Positions 51,768 to 60,967 of a stretch of DNA of 64,000 bases are shown piece by piece. The notes under the pieces were generated by a model, which was not told the DNA's origin, did no database searches, and saw only the letters and a program-made list of their open reading frames with translations. Position numbers and translations under genes: made by a program. The DNA comes from Kribbella steppae (GTDB taxonomy: Bacteria > Actinomycetota > Actinomycetes > Propionibacteriales > Kribbellaceae): positions 231,781 to 295,780 of the forward strand of contig NZ_SLWN01000012.1 of assembly GCF_004342025.1 (NCBI RefSeq), read 5' to 3'. Numbering within the stretch: the first letter of the stretch is position 1; each line of letters begins with the position of its first letter.

Positions 51768-53441
51768 TCATCTGTGCACAACGCCACGTCGGCCGAGCAG
51801 CAGGACGGCCACTACGGCGGCCAGGAAGGCGCATCCGGCGGCTCCGGCGAAGATTGTGTGAACTTGTGAAACGGCTGCGTCGCGCAAAGCGTCGACGAAC
51901 GGCCGGCACGAACCCGGCGCGGACGGGCACAGCTCGTTCGGTGACGGAATGTCGTCGACGATCGCGAAGTACCGGCGTAGCCCGATCGCGGTGAGTGCGG
52001 ACACGCCGACGAGCATGCCCACCATCCGGGCGACCACGACCAGTGCACTCACCAGGCCGTGGCTGTCCGGGGGAGTGGACCCGAGCATGGCCGTGTTGAC
52101 CGGCGACAACGCCAGCCCGAACCCGAACCCGCACACGAGCAGTGCGACGGTCGCCGGCCAGTGATCGAGCGCGTCACGACTCCAGAACGCCATCACCACG
52201 AACATCGCCCCGGCCAACGCCAGCCCGACACCGGTGATCAAACCCAGCCCATAGCGCCGGGTCAGCCACCCGCCAACCACCGCACCAACCGGCAACGCGA
52301 TGAGGAATCGCAGCAACACCAACGCAGCGGCCAACTGCCCGCCACCCTGGGTCGTCCGCGCGAACACGGGTACGTCGACCAATGCCGCGATCAACGCGCA
52401 ACCGACGAGGAAGCTGACCACCAGCGAGCCCCAGGCCGGCGCGGCGTTCAGCAATCCATGCGGCACGATCGCCCGCGTCGTACGCCGCTGCCAGACCGCA
52501 AAGGCCACCGCGAACACAGCGGCCCCGACCAGCAACCACGGCCCGGCCGGTGACATCAACTCGCGCTCGGGATCGGCGGTGGCAAACGCCAGCACCACAC
52601 CAGCCAGAGCCAGCGCGAGCAGCAGGGCGCCAACGAGGTCGACCTGAGAGAGCATCTCCCGCAGCCGGGCCCTGCGGAGCATCAACGCGATCCAGAGCAG
52701 CAGCAGTACGGCGGTGACGACGCCGATCGGCGTGAACAGGCGCGAATCGCCGGAGAACGGCACGAACGGAAGGCCGAGCGTGACACCGGACGCGAGTCGT
52801 TCGGGTGCGGTGAGCGTGAGGCCGAGAGCGAGGCAGGCGAGGATGCCGACGGCGGCCGACAGCGGTGGTGGACGACGACCGCGCAGCAGTACTGCGAGCA
52901 CGAGCGCGACGACGAGGTTGAGCCAGAAGATGTACCGCCAGTCCGCCACCGCAAGCACGAGAGCACCCAGCAGCGGCCCGAGCACCGACCCGAGCTCCTG
53001 CACCGCGCCGACCACACCCAGCGGCAGTCCACGCCGCTCAGCCGGCCACAGGTCGGCGACCAACGCCAACGTGGCAGGCACGAGCCCGCCACCGCCGACA
53101 CCCTGCAGGAACCGCCCGATCACTATCAGGGACAAGTCGTACGCCGCGGCGGTGATCAGCGACCCCACCGCGAACAGCAGCAACGCCCCGATCAGGACCG
53201 GCGTACGACCGACCACGTCGGCGATCCGCCCGATCAACGGCAGTACGGCGATGTACCCGAGCAGGAACCCGGAGATGATCGGCGCCGCCCGCTGCAATTC
53301 GTCCGCCGACAACCCGACCCCGGACATCATGTCCGGCAGGGCGAGGACGACGACGTAGGTGTCAGCAGCCGCGAAGGCGACCGCGATCGAGGCGAGTGTG
53401 AGCCGAACCCTCGGGTTGGCCACGGGCGGATCCCCGGTCAC
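51768..53441 (-). CDS. MFS exporter downstream of LprG (P55-like)
   Basis: 557 residues with 14 predicted helices of the DHA2 drug-efflux type. Motif A is seen in GRIADVVGRTPVLIGALLL, motif C-like glycines in AVQELGSVLGPLLGALV, and the end carries an extra extracellular loop with two cysteines (ELCPSAPGSCRPF). GTG 53441 overlaps the lipoprotein stop (GTGA). In mycobacteria the same pair, LprG and P55, exports triacylated lipids and drugs and supports cell-envelope function; the same role is inferred here. Confidence 0.88.
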   Translation of the reverse strand: MTGDPPVANPRVRLTLASIAVAFAAADTYVVVLALPDMMSGVGLSADELQRAAPIISGFLLGYIAVLPLIGRIADVVGRTPVLIGALLLFAVGSLITAAAYDLSLIVIGRFLQGVGGGGLVPATLALVADLWPAERRGLPLGVVGAVQELGSVLGPLLGALVLAVADWRYIFWLNLVVALVLAVLLRGRRPPPLSAAVGILACLALGLTLTAPERLASGVTLGLPFVPFSGDSRLFTPIGVVTAVLLLLWIALMLRRARLREMLSQVDLVGALLLALALAGVVLAFATADPERELMSPAGPWLLVGAAVFAVAFAVWQRRTTRAIVPHGLLNAAPAWGSLVVSFLVGCALIAALVDVPVFARTTQGGGQLAAALVLLRFLIALPVGAVVGGWLTRRYGLGLITGVGLALAGAMFVVMAFWSRDALDHWPATVALLVCGFGFGLALSPVNTAMLGSTPPDSHGLVSALVVVARMVGMLVGVSALTAIGLRRYFAIVDDIPSPNELCPSAPGSCRPFVDALRDAAVSQVHTIFAGAAGCAFLAAVVAVLLLGRRGVVHR

Positions 53442-54148
53442 GGCTTGGTGATCTCGACCTGTTCGCCGTACCTGTCCAGGGTCACGTCATAGCTGCTGGT
53501 GGCGCCGTCGTAGAACGGGCCGGTGATCGTTGCCGACACCAACTGCTTGGTGGCCTTGTCGATCTTGAACGTGCTCGGGAAGTCCTGGTCGGCCGGGGCC
53601 TTCGGGAAGATGCCCTGCAGCGACTTGCCCTGGATCGTGCCGGTGATCTCGGTCAGCACCTTGGCGCCGTCCCGGGTCTCACCCTTGATCTGCGGGTCCT
53701 TCACCGTCGGCAGCACCGAGGTCAGGCCCTTGTCCGGGTCCAGCAGGATCGCCGGGTCGGGTGCGCCGAGGGCGGCCAGTTGGGCCGGTGGCAGCTCGAT
53801 GAAGCTCGTCGTGAACGGCAGCTTCGCGTAGACCTTGCTGCCGACCGCGACCACCTCGGCGTCGATCGCCGAGCCCGCGGTGCGTACGGTCAGCTTGCCC
53901 TTGAACGCCGGCGCGTGCGTCGCCACCCCGTCACCGCTGGCCAGAGCCTGCGCGCCCTCCGGGAGGTCCCGGCCGGTCAGGACGATGTGCACGCTGGCCG
54001 CGTCGTCGATGGTCTGCTTGGCAGCTGTCAGCAGCGCGACCGGATCGTCACCCGACTGACCGTTGCCGCCGTCGGTGTCCTTCTTGTCGTCGCTGCAGCC
54101 CGCCAGCGCCAGTACCAGCACCGCGCCGAGCGCGAGCAGTCTCTTCAT
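53438..54148 (-). CDS. lprG: LppX/LprAFG-type lipoprotein (LprG-like)
   Basis: 236 residues with a signal peptide and lipobox LALAGC (lipidated C18), an acidic linker, and an LppX_LprAFG beta-cup domain with ALLTAAKQTIDDAASVHI, GKLTVRTAGSAIDAEVVAVG and GATSSYDVTLDRYGE. Proteins of this fold carry lipids across the periplasm. It lies five bases after the parC stop and is coupled to the MFS gene, an lprG-p55-type pair. Confidence 0.9.
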   Translation of the reverse strand: MKRLLALGAVLVLALAGCSDDKKDTDGGNGQSGDDPVALLTAAKQTIDDAASVHIVLTGRDLPEGAQALASGDGVATHAPAFKGKLTVRTAGSAIDAEVVAVGSKVYAKLPFTTSFIELPPAQLAALGAPDPAILLDPDKGLTSVLPTVKDPQIKGETRDGAKVLTEITGTIQGKSLQGIFPKAPADQDFPSTFKIDKATKQLVSATITGPFYDGATSSYDVTLDRYGEQVEITKP

Positions 54149-54153
54149 GGGGG

Positions 54154-57100
54154 TCAGCCTGCCATGTAACTAACACTGTCCGGAGCACAGGCGGCGATGG
54201 GTTGCGCCACCGGCACGCCGGAGCCGTCGCGCCGCGGGTCGATCGGCGGCAACTCCACCGGCGCACCGCTGCTCGCACTCGCCCGGACCGGAGCCGCACC
54301 GATGAATCCGAGCAGCAGCCCGTCCTCACCCTTGAGCAGCCGCTGACAGCGCACACCACCGGTGCCGCGGCCCTTGCCCGGGTACTCGCTGAACGGCGTC
54401 ACCTTCACCGCGCCGACCTCGGTCCCCGGCAGCGCGGACGAGGAGCCCGCGATCGTGACGACCTGTGCGTCGCGGCCGCTGTCGACGGCACCGAAGTACA
54501 CGACCTTCGCGTCCTTGCCCAGCCGGACACCGGCCATACCGCCCGCGGTCCGGCCCTGCGGACGCACCACCGACGCCGGGAAGTGCAGCAGTTGCGCGTC
54601 AGACGTGATGAAGCACAGTTCCTCGTCGCCCGTGGTCAGCTCGACCGCGCCGATCACCTCGTCGCCGTCGTTCAGCCGGACGATCTCCCACGCGTCGCGG
54701 TTGCTCAGATGGTCGGGCAGGACCCTCTTCACCACGCCACCCGCCGTACCTAAAGCCACGCCGATCGAGTCGGGATCCATCGTGGTCAGCGCGAGCGCCT
54801 TCTCACCGGGCTCCAGCGACACGAACTCCGCCACCGGCGCGCCACCCTGCAGGTTCGGCGCGTTGGCGGTCGTCGGCACGGCGGGGAGGTCGAGCGACTC
54901 GAGCCGGATCAGCCGGCCGGCGCTGGTGATCAGGCCGTACTGGCCGCGGGCGGTGCTCTTCACCGCGGACACGATCGCGTCGTGCTTGGCCCGGGTGTCG
55001 CCGGTGCCGAACGGCTCGACACCGTTCGTCCGGGCGAGCAGCCCGGTCGAGCTCATCAGCACCCAGCACGGGTCGTCGCTGACCTCGAGCGGCACGGCCG
55101 CGGTCTTGGTCGCGCCGGACGACTCCAGCAGCACGGTCCGCCGCGGCGTGCCGTAGGTCTTGGCGACCTCGGCCAGTTCCTCCGACACCGTCTTGCGGAG
55201 CAGGTTCTCGTCCTCGAGGATCGCGGTCAGCCGCTCGATCTCGCGCTCCAGCTCGCCCTTCTCGGTCTCCAGTTCGAGCTTGGAGTACTTCGTCAGTCGG
55301 CGCAGCGGCATGTCGAGGATGTAGTTGGTCTGCACCTCGGTCAGGTCGTAGATCTCCATCAGCCGGCCGCGGGCCTCGGCGGCGTCGTCGCTGCTGCGGA
55401 TGATCTGGATGACCTCGTCGATGTCCAGGATCGCGATCAGCAGGCCGTCGACGATGTGCAGCCGGTCCTGGGCCTTCGTCCGCCGGAACTCGCTGCGCCG
55501 CCGGACCACGTCGTACCGGTGGCCGAGGTAGACCTCGAGCAGCTCCTTCAGGCCGAGGGTGCGCGGCTGGCCGTCGACCAGGCAGACCGCGTTGACGTGG
55601 AAGGCGTCCTCGAGCGGGGTCAGCTTGTACAGCTGCTCCAGCAGCGCCTCGGGGACGAAGCCGTTCTTGACCTCGATCACCAGCTGGGTGCCGTGGGCCC
55701 GGTCGGTCAGGTCCTTGACGTCGGCGATGCCCTGCAGCTTCTTGGACTGGACCAGGGTCTTGATCTTCTCGATCACCTTCTCCGGACCGACCGAGTACGG
55801 CAGTTCGGTGACCACGATGCCCTTGCGCCGCGGGGTGACGTTCTCGATCCGGGCGGTGGCGCGCATCTTGAAGCTGCCTCGGCCGGTGGCGTAGGCGTCC
55901 TTGATGCCCTCCAGACCGACGATCTTGCCGCCGGTCGGCAGGTCCGGGCCCGGGATGAACCGCATCAGGTCGTCCAGGTCCGCGGTCGGCGTCTTGATCA
56001 GGTGCCGCAGCGCCTGGATCACCTCGACCAGGTTGTGCGGGGCCATGTTGGTGGCCATCCCGACCGCGATCCCGGCGGCGCCGTTGACCAGCAGGTTCGG
56101 GAAGGCGGCCGGCAGCACCGACGGCTCTTCCTCCCGGCCGTCGTAGTTCGGCCGGAAGTCGACGACGTTCTCGTCCAGGCCCTGCGTCATCGCCACTGCG
56201 GGCGGCGCCATCCGGCACTCGGTGTTGTGGTTGACGAACCCACCAGCAAGGAATGAGTGATCAGCGCTGTCGACCCGTAGCGAGTAGACGGCCTCGGGTG
56301 CGCAGTCCTCGACGGAGGCTACCTCGACGAACCGATAGCCCGAGTCCATGATCGGCGCGACCACGCCGAGAATCTCAGGATCCTTGAACTTGGTGACAAG
56401 CAGGCTTCGGTCGGTCTGCCAACGCTCGACCCGGTCGAAATTATGGTTGAGCAGGCAACTCTTACCCGTGCCTCTGCCTGGGCCGAGCGCATCGCGCACG
56501 TAGTCCGCGACGTACGGTGCGCGGTCTCGGGTGAGGCGATGCGTGTAGCGAGGAGCATTCCGCAGGAGCTCGTGGAGCTTGTGACGTTTGGCAGCGAGGA
56601 AACCGATCCGCTCGCCGAAAGCATGGATGTTGTGCTGGCCCGAGATAACCAGGCGATACTCACCGCGGCTGTAGTGGGTGAGGTTGCTGTGCACGCCGAA
56701 TTCGAGAAGGAGTTCCTGCAATTCCGCTGCCAGGACCTGACTGTAGGTCGAGTATTGAATCGTCATCGACGCGTCGTTGGCGCGACGGATGCCGCCATCG
56801 CCTTCGTACAGTGCCATGAGGAATGCACGCTTCAGACCGACCGGTCCGCGCCACACTGCTTCCGGGACGTGCTTGTCTGCCGCCTTGAAACCGATCAGGT
56901 CAGCGAGTGGGCTCTCACGGAAGGCACTGAGGTTCTGGATGTCGAGCTCGTGGATCGTGCGCTGCGATCGGCGGGTCTTCCTCGAATACACATACCGCGG
57001 GCCACCCACGATTGCGTCGTACGCCGTGATGACGTACTGGAAGTACTCTTCGTCAGTGTTGTTGAAGCCGGCTCGCTCGGCGGAAGCGAATCCTTCGGAC

Positions 57101-57879
57101 ACCCAGGCGCCGAACAGCGTGCCCAGCATCATCTCGTGCGCCATCGGAACATCCGTGGTCCACGCGTTGCGAGCCAGGCAGACAACCGTGCCGGACGTCA
57201 CCTCGTCGAGGCGCAACCATTGGAACATCGGCACACCTGCGACCGGCACAAGACACAGCACTGGGTGGTTATGGCTGCCGCGCAACGCATGACCGCTCTT
57301 TGTCACCAATCTCTTGACGGGATGTACGCCGGAGTTGAAGAGCTTGGTGGCGCGAACGGGCTTGCCGTCCTTGTCAAGCACCTCCAGGTCCGTGTCGGCC
57401 TCGGAGTTCTCCGGTAGGTCCACGACATCGGCGATCTTGATGGAGCGGCCATCCGCGAGCCGCACTCGGGTGTCGCCTGTCAGGCAATACCGCATCGCGG
57501 CCGGGCCGTCGTCGAGGGAGCCGAAGTTTCCGTGGCCGTCGATCAGCGGGACCCGCATCGACCACGGCTGCGCGGTCCGGACCAGGGCGTCGTAGATCGC
57601 GCCGTCGCCGTGCGGGTGGTACTTACCCATCACTTCACCGACCACGCGGGCCGACTTCACGTGACCGCGGTCGGGACGGATGTTGTTCTCCGCCATCGAG
57701 AACAGGATCCGTCGCTGGACCGGTTTCAGTCCGTCCCGCGCGTCCGGTAGCGCCCGGGAGTAGATCACCGAATAGGCGTACTCCAGGTAGCTGGTGCGCA
57801 TCTCGTCGGACACGTCGACGTCAAGGATGTGCTCCTCGAAGTCCTCGGGCTCGGCGGTGGTGCTGATACGGCGTGCCAT
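54154..57879 (-). CDS. parC: DNA topoisomerase IV subunit A (ParC) interrupted by an intein
   Basis: The frame encodes 1241 residues: an N-extein of 131, an intein of 421 and a C-extein of 689, giving a mature protein of 820. The N-extein has the winged helix LPDARDGLKPVQRRIL and VGEVMGKYHPHGD, ending MRY with the catalytic Tyr Y131 that forms the covalent DNA bond. The C-extein resumes TECRMAPPAVAM, followed by the tower, coiled coil and a C-terminal beta-pinwheel. No classical GyrA box QRRGGKG was seen, supporting ParC rather than GyrA. It partners with parE (37005). The gene heads a leftward chain with lprG five bases downstream. Confidence 0.93.
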   Translation of the reverse strand: MARRISTTAEPEDFEEHILDVDVSDEMRTSYLEYAYSVIYSRALPDARDGLKPVQRRILFSMAENNIRPDRGHVKSARVVGEVMGKYHPHGDGAIYDALVRTAQPWSMRVPLIDGHGNFGSLDDGPAAMRYCLTGDTRVRLADGRSIKIADVVDLPENSEADTDLEVLDKDGKPVRATKLFNSGVHPVKRLVTKSGHALRGSHNHPVLCLVPVAGVPMFQWLRLDEVTSGTVVCLARNAWTTDVPMAHEMMLGTLFGAWVSEGFASAERAGFNNTDEEYFQYVITAYDAIVGGPRYVYSRKTRRSQRTIHELDIQNLSAFRESPLADLIGFKAADKHVPEAVWRGPVGLKRAFLMALYEGDGGIRRANDASMTIQYSTYSQVLAAELQELLLEFGVHSNLTHYSRGEYRLVISGQHNIHAFGERIGFLAAKRHKLHELLRNAPRYTHRLTRDRAPYVADYVRDALGPGRGTGKSCLLNHNFDRVERWQTDRSLLVTKFKDPEILGVVAPIMDSGYRFVEVASVEDCAPEAVYSLRVDSADHSFLAGGFVNHNTECRMAPPAVAMTQGLDENVVDFRPNYDGREEEPSVLPAAFPNLLVNGAAGIAVGMATNMAPHNLVEVIQALRHLIKTPTADLDDLMRFIPGPDLPTGGKIVGLEGIKDAYATGRGSFKMRATARIENVTPRRKGIVVTELPYSVGPEKVIEKIKTLVQSKKLQGIADVKDLTDRAHGTQLVIEVKNGFVPEALLEQLYKLTPLEDAFHVNAVCLVDGQPRTLGLKELLEVYLGHRYDVVRRRSEFRRTKAQDRLHIVDGLLIAILDIDEVIQIIRSSDDAAEARGRLMEIYDLTEVQTNYILDMPLRRLTKYSKLELETEKGELEREIERLTAILEDENLLRKTVSEELAEVAKTYGTPRRTVLLESSGATKTAAVPLEVSDDPCWVLMSSTGLLARTNGVEPFGTGDTRAKHDAIVSAVKSTARGQYGLITSAGRLIRLESLDLPAVPTTANAPNLQGGAPVAEFVSLEPGEKALALTTMDPDSIGVALGTAGGVVKRVLPDHLSNRDAWEIVRLNDGDEVIGAVELTTGDEELCFITSDAQLLHFPASVVRPQGRTAGGMAGVRLGKDAKVVYFGAVDSGRDAQVVTIAGSSSALPGTEVGAVKVTPFSEYPGKGRGTGGVRCQRLLKGEDGLLLGFIGAAPVRASASSGAPVELPPIDPRRDGSGVPVAQPIAACAPDSVSYMAG
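56224..57486 (-). other. Intein with LAGLIDADG homing endonuclease in ParC
   Basis: 421 codons in frame. Splicing residues: Cys1 in CLTGDTRVRL, block B GHALRGSHNHPVL with its His, block F RFVEVASVEDC, and the end GGFVNHN with penultimate His and last Asn, followed by extein Thr. The endonuclease domain has two LAGLIDADG-like helices, LGTLFGAWVSEGFA and FLMALYEGDGGI. The insertion point directly after the active-site Tyr is the one used by mycobacterial GyrA inteins. Acidic residues in both helices suggest the nuclease may still be active. Confidence 0.93.
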
Positions 57880-58013
57880 GCGGGTCTACGAACTCCTCGA
57901 TCAAACCGGTACGGCGCCGCGACGGTCCGGCGCCGTTGCCCATTGTCCCTGCTGAACCCCCGTTTGCCCGGCCACGACCCGCCATCCGTCCCGGACCAGT
58001 CGTCGCAGCCGGT

Positions 58014-59954
58014 CTAGTCCACTGCTGCCGACGGCTGCGACCGGCGGAGGATGTACGTCGTCGGGGCCAGAGCGGACCCTACCGCCAAGGTCAGACAGAC
58101 TCCGCCGATACCCAGCAGCACACCCCACGGCACGGTCACCGGTACGTCGGCCAGCCCGTCCGTCATGGCGTGCCGGAGCAGGATCCCGACCGTGACCGTG
58201 ATCGCCGTACCGAGACTGAGCGCGACAGCGCCGACCAGGGAGGCCTCCCACAGCACCATCCGGCGGATCTGGGCAGGCGTGGCCCCGAGCAGCCGCGAGG
58301 TGATGAATTCGTGCCGCCGCTGCAGGCTGCCCATCAGCAGCGTGTTGGCGATCGCGATGGCGCTGTAGAGCGCGGCCGGACCGAGGAGCAGGATCAGCCC
58401 GAACCGGTTGCCCTCCCGGACCCCTGCGGCCTGTTCCGCCTCCCACTCAGCAGCCGGTACGGCGTTCGGCAGCCTGGACACCAATGCGGTCGCGTCGACC
58501 CCGTCGGCGGGCAGGACGAACTGGCGGTCCGGCTGGGCGGTCGGAGCGTGCTTGCGGGCCAGGTCGAGGGGGACCAGGAACGACGGGTTCACCCCGAACG
58601 CGTCCTTGACGATCGCGACGACCTTCAGCTTGACCTCGGTCCGGTCCAGGAAGGTCACCGGGATCTCGTCCCCGACCCGGTAGCCCTCGAAGCCCGACCT
58701 CTCCTTGCCGATGACCACAGTGTCGCCGGTGAGCCGGTTGACGTCCCCGGAGAGCGCGGTCAGGTCGCGAGTGCGGGCGGCGATCGCCGGGTCGATGCCT
58801 TCAGCGTCCTCGAGTTCGGCGTCGTCCTGGCCGATCCGGACGAATTGGATCGGCAGCCCGGCATCCACGACGGCCACCCCGGGGACGGCGCCGACGTCGG
58901 CCGGACCGGTGACGACCACCGGCGCGCGGAGGGTGTCGCGGATACTCGCTTCGGCGCTGTCGGCGGCGAAGCTGAGGCTGAGCACCATCGAGCCTGCGAT
59001 GGCCGAGATGGCCAGGATCGGCGCCGCGAGTGAGGCGCTGCGGCGCGGAGCAGCAACCACGTTGCTGCGGGCGAGCAGTCCGGACACGTGGGTCCACCCG
59101 GTCAGCGGCACCGCCCACAACCGGGCGATCCACGGCACGATCAGCGGCGACAGCAGGGTCAGCGCGATCACCAGCAACATCGGCGTGAACATCGCCAGCG
59201 GGACCATGCCCTCGCCCGTCGACGGCCGGATCAGCGCCAGCAGCGTGATCGACCCGGCCAGGAAGAGCAGCCCGAAGACGACGCGTACCGGCCCGATCCG
59301 CGGCGGCTCCAGCGCGGCTTCCCGCAGTGCGTCGATCGGCCCTACCCGCCCGGCGCGACGCGCCGCCGACCGAGCACCGAGCATCGCCACAAGCAGTCCG
59401 GCGCCGACCGCGATCGCCAGCGGCACCCACGGCGAGGCCGGCTCGAGCTTCACCGGTGCCAGCTCGGTGTACGACGCTTTGCTCAGTAGTAGGGGAGTCG
59501 CCAACTGGGCGAGCACCGCACCGGTGAGCGAGGCCACGAGTGCGACGACGAACGCTTCGCCGAGGACCATCCGCCGTACCTGCCCCGGCGTCGCGCCGAT
59601 GAGGCGGAGCAGCCCGATCTCCTGGCGCCGCGAGGCGACCGCGAAGGCGAAGGTGCTGGCGATGACGAAGATCGTGATGAACCCGCTGATCGTGCCGACC
59701 ATGCTGAGCACGACCTGGAGCCCGGAGACATCAGCGTCGGACAGTGGGATCCGGACCTGCTGAGGCGCGGTGTCTGAGCTGCCCAGCGTCGTCACGGTCA
59801 TGCTTTCGGCCAGCGGGCCGCGGTAGGCGATGGTGGCTGCCGTTGCGGTGGCCGCGAGGCCGAGCAGGAACACCCCGACGGCCAGCGCGATGAACGAGCC
59901 GGCGTACAACGAACGATGACGGCTGACGGTCTGACGGCTGAGGTAGAACATCAT
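58014..59954 (-). CDS. FtsX-like (MacB-type) ABC transporter permease
   Basis: 646 residues: an N-terminal helix, two FtsX domains of three or four helices each (FVIASTFAFAVASRRQEIGLLRLIGATPGQVRRMV and LLMGSLQRRHEFITSRLLGATPAQIRRMV carry the matching ABC-contact motif RLxGATPxQxRRM), and a large extracellular domain between about 330 and 510. Such permeases act as mechanotransmission or peptide-exporting machines. The start overlaps the ATPase stop. It probably works with the adjacent two-component system in envelope or antibiotic-stress response. Confidence 0.9.
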   Translation of the reverse strand: MMFYLSRQTVSRHRSLYAGSFIALAVGVFLLGLAATATAATIAYRGPLAESMTVTTLGSSDTAPQQVRIPLSDADVSGLQVVLSMVGTISGFITIFVIASTFAFAVASRRQEIGLLRLIGATPGQVRRMVLGEAFVVALVASLTGAVLAQLATPLLLSKASYTELAPVKLEPASPWVPLAIAVGAGLLVAMLGARSAARRAGRVGPIDALREAALEPPRIGPVRVVFGLLFLAGSITLLALIRPSTGEGMVPLAMFTPMLLVIALTLLSPLIVPWIARLWAVPLTGWTHVSGLLARSNVVAAPRRSASLAAPILAISAIAGSMVLSLSFAADSAEASIRDTLRAPVVVTGPADVGAVPGVAVVDAGLPIQFVRIGQDDAELEDAEGIDPAIAARTRDLTALSGDVNRLTGDTVVIGKERSGFEGYRVGDEIPVTFLDRTEVKLKVVAIVKDAFGVNPSFLVPLDLARKHAPTAQPDRQFVLPADGVDATALVSRLPNAVPAAEWEAEQAAGVREGNRFGLILLLGPAALYSAIAIANTLLMGSLQRRHEFITSRLLGATPAQIRRMVLWEASLVGAVALSLGTAITVTVGILLRHAMTDGLADVPVTVPWGVLLGIGGVCLTLAVGSALAPTTYILRRSQPSAAVD

Positions 59955-60718
59955 CGCTCCAACGAACTCATCGCCGAGGCGATCTGGGCCGGCGTACCAC
60001 GGTCGAGGTGACCTGCGATCAGGCCGTCGGAGAGGAACAGCACCCGCTCGGCGTACGCGGCCGCGACCGGGTCGTGGGTGACCATCACCACGGTCTGCCC
60101 GGCCTGATCGGTTGCCTCGCGCAACAGAGACAGCACCTGCCGGCTAGTCCCGCTGTCCAGCGCACCGGTCGGTTCGTCGGCGAAGAAGACCGATGGCTCG
60201 GTGATCAGCGCCCGCGCGATTGCGACCCGCTGCTGCTGTCCACCGGACAGCTCCGCGGGACGCCGCTTCGCCATGCCCTCCAGCCCTACCTGCTCCAGCA
60301 CCCGACGTACGTCGTTGCGGCTCGGGCGGCGGCCGGTCAGCCGCAGGGGAAGTGCGACGTTGTCGTAGACGGTGAGCGACGGCAGCAGGTTGTAGGCCTG
60401 GAAGACGAACCCCATCTCTTTCCGGCGCAGCTTGGTCAGTGCGACCTCGTTGAGCCCATGCAGGCTCACTCCGCCGAGTACGACGGTGCCGTTGGTGGGC
60501 TGGTCGAGTCCGGCCGCACACTGCAGCAGTGTGGACTTGCCGGAGCCGGACGGGCCCATCACGGCGGTGAACGAGCCTCGCAGGAAGTGGTACGTCACGC
60601 CTCGCAGCGCATCGACCGCTCCGGCCTTGGACCTGTAGGTCTTGGTGATGCCGTCCAGCAGCAGAGCCGGCGGTTCAGTGGGTACGACGCTTGGGTGGGT
60701 CGGCGCGGTAGCGGTCAT
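59951..60718 (-). CDS. ABC transporter ATP-binding protein (LolD/MacB type)
   Basis: 255 residues with Walker A MGPSGSGKSTLL, Q-loop FVFQAYNLLPSLTVYDN, signature LSGGQQQRVAIARAL, Walker B VFFADEPTGALD and switch histidine VMVTHDP. This is the typical partner of an FtsX-like permease, here coupled downstream. ATG 60718 is preferred to a frame opening 11 codons earlier. It is divergent from the kinase/regulator pair, as often seen for self-regulated exporter systems. Confidence 0.92.
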   Translation of the reverse strand: MTATAPTHPSVVPTEPPALLLDGITKTYRSKAGAVDALRGVTYHFLRGSFTAVMGPSGSGKSTLLQCAAGLDQPTNGTVVLGGVSLHGLNEVALTKLRRKEMGFVFQAYNLLPSLTVYDNVALPLRLTGRRPSRNDVRRVLEQVGLEGMAKRRPAELSGGQQQRVAIARALITEPSVFFADEPTGALDSGTSRQVLSLLREATDQAGQTVVMVTHDPVAAAYAERVLFLSDGLIAGHLDRGTPAQIASAMSSLER

Positions 60719-60839
60719 AGAACCAGACAACCGTTCAGGCCCGGTTTCCACCCTGGCCCACGGAAGAGACCTGGAGTAGCGCGCACGCTACCGTCCAGCA
60801 GGCCGTCGCGGACCTAGGGTTGACCAGGTGGAGAGACCT

Positions 60840-60965
60840 ATGACGCTGCTTTTGGCCGGGCCTTCGGCGCCGGCGCGGTCATGGGGCTTTCCCTCCCGGC
60901 CTTCCCTCGTCGCTCCAGTCGCTACGCTCCCTCCGCTCCTCAGTCCAGGCCGGGAGGCCCCATGA
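60840..60965 (+). other. 41-codon leader ORF created by the palindromic repeat
   Basis: ATG 60840 follows GGTGGAGAG with good spacing. It reads MTLLLAGPSAPARSWGF and on through the repeat to a TGA at 60963-60965 that overlaps the kinase start ATG 60962 (ATGA). The peptide is low-complexity and unlikely to function itself. The arrangement could couple kinase translation to passage through the hairpin. The ATG 60840 and its ribosome site look like the original kinase start, since deleting the 122 bases between the two ATGAC copies restores it. Confidence 0.5.
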
Positions 60966-60967
60966 CC
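60848..60967 (+). repeat. 120-bp palindromic repeat, copy 2
   Basis: Inverted counterpart of 36771-36890 (9 differences in 120). GGTCATGGGG (60877-60886) pairs with CCCCATGACC (60958-60967), and CTCCCGGCCT (60893-60902) with AGGCCGGGAG (60947-60956), giving a long hairpin. Its right end contains both the GGGAGG and the ATG used by the kinase gene, so the hairpin would hide the kinase start in the RNA. Confidence 0.75.
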
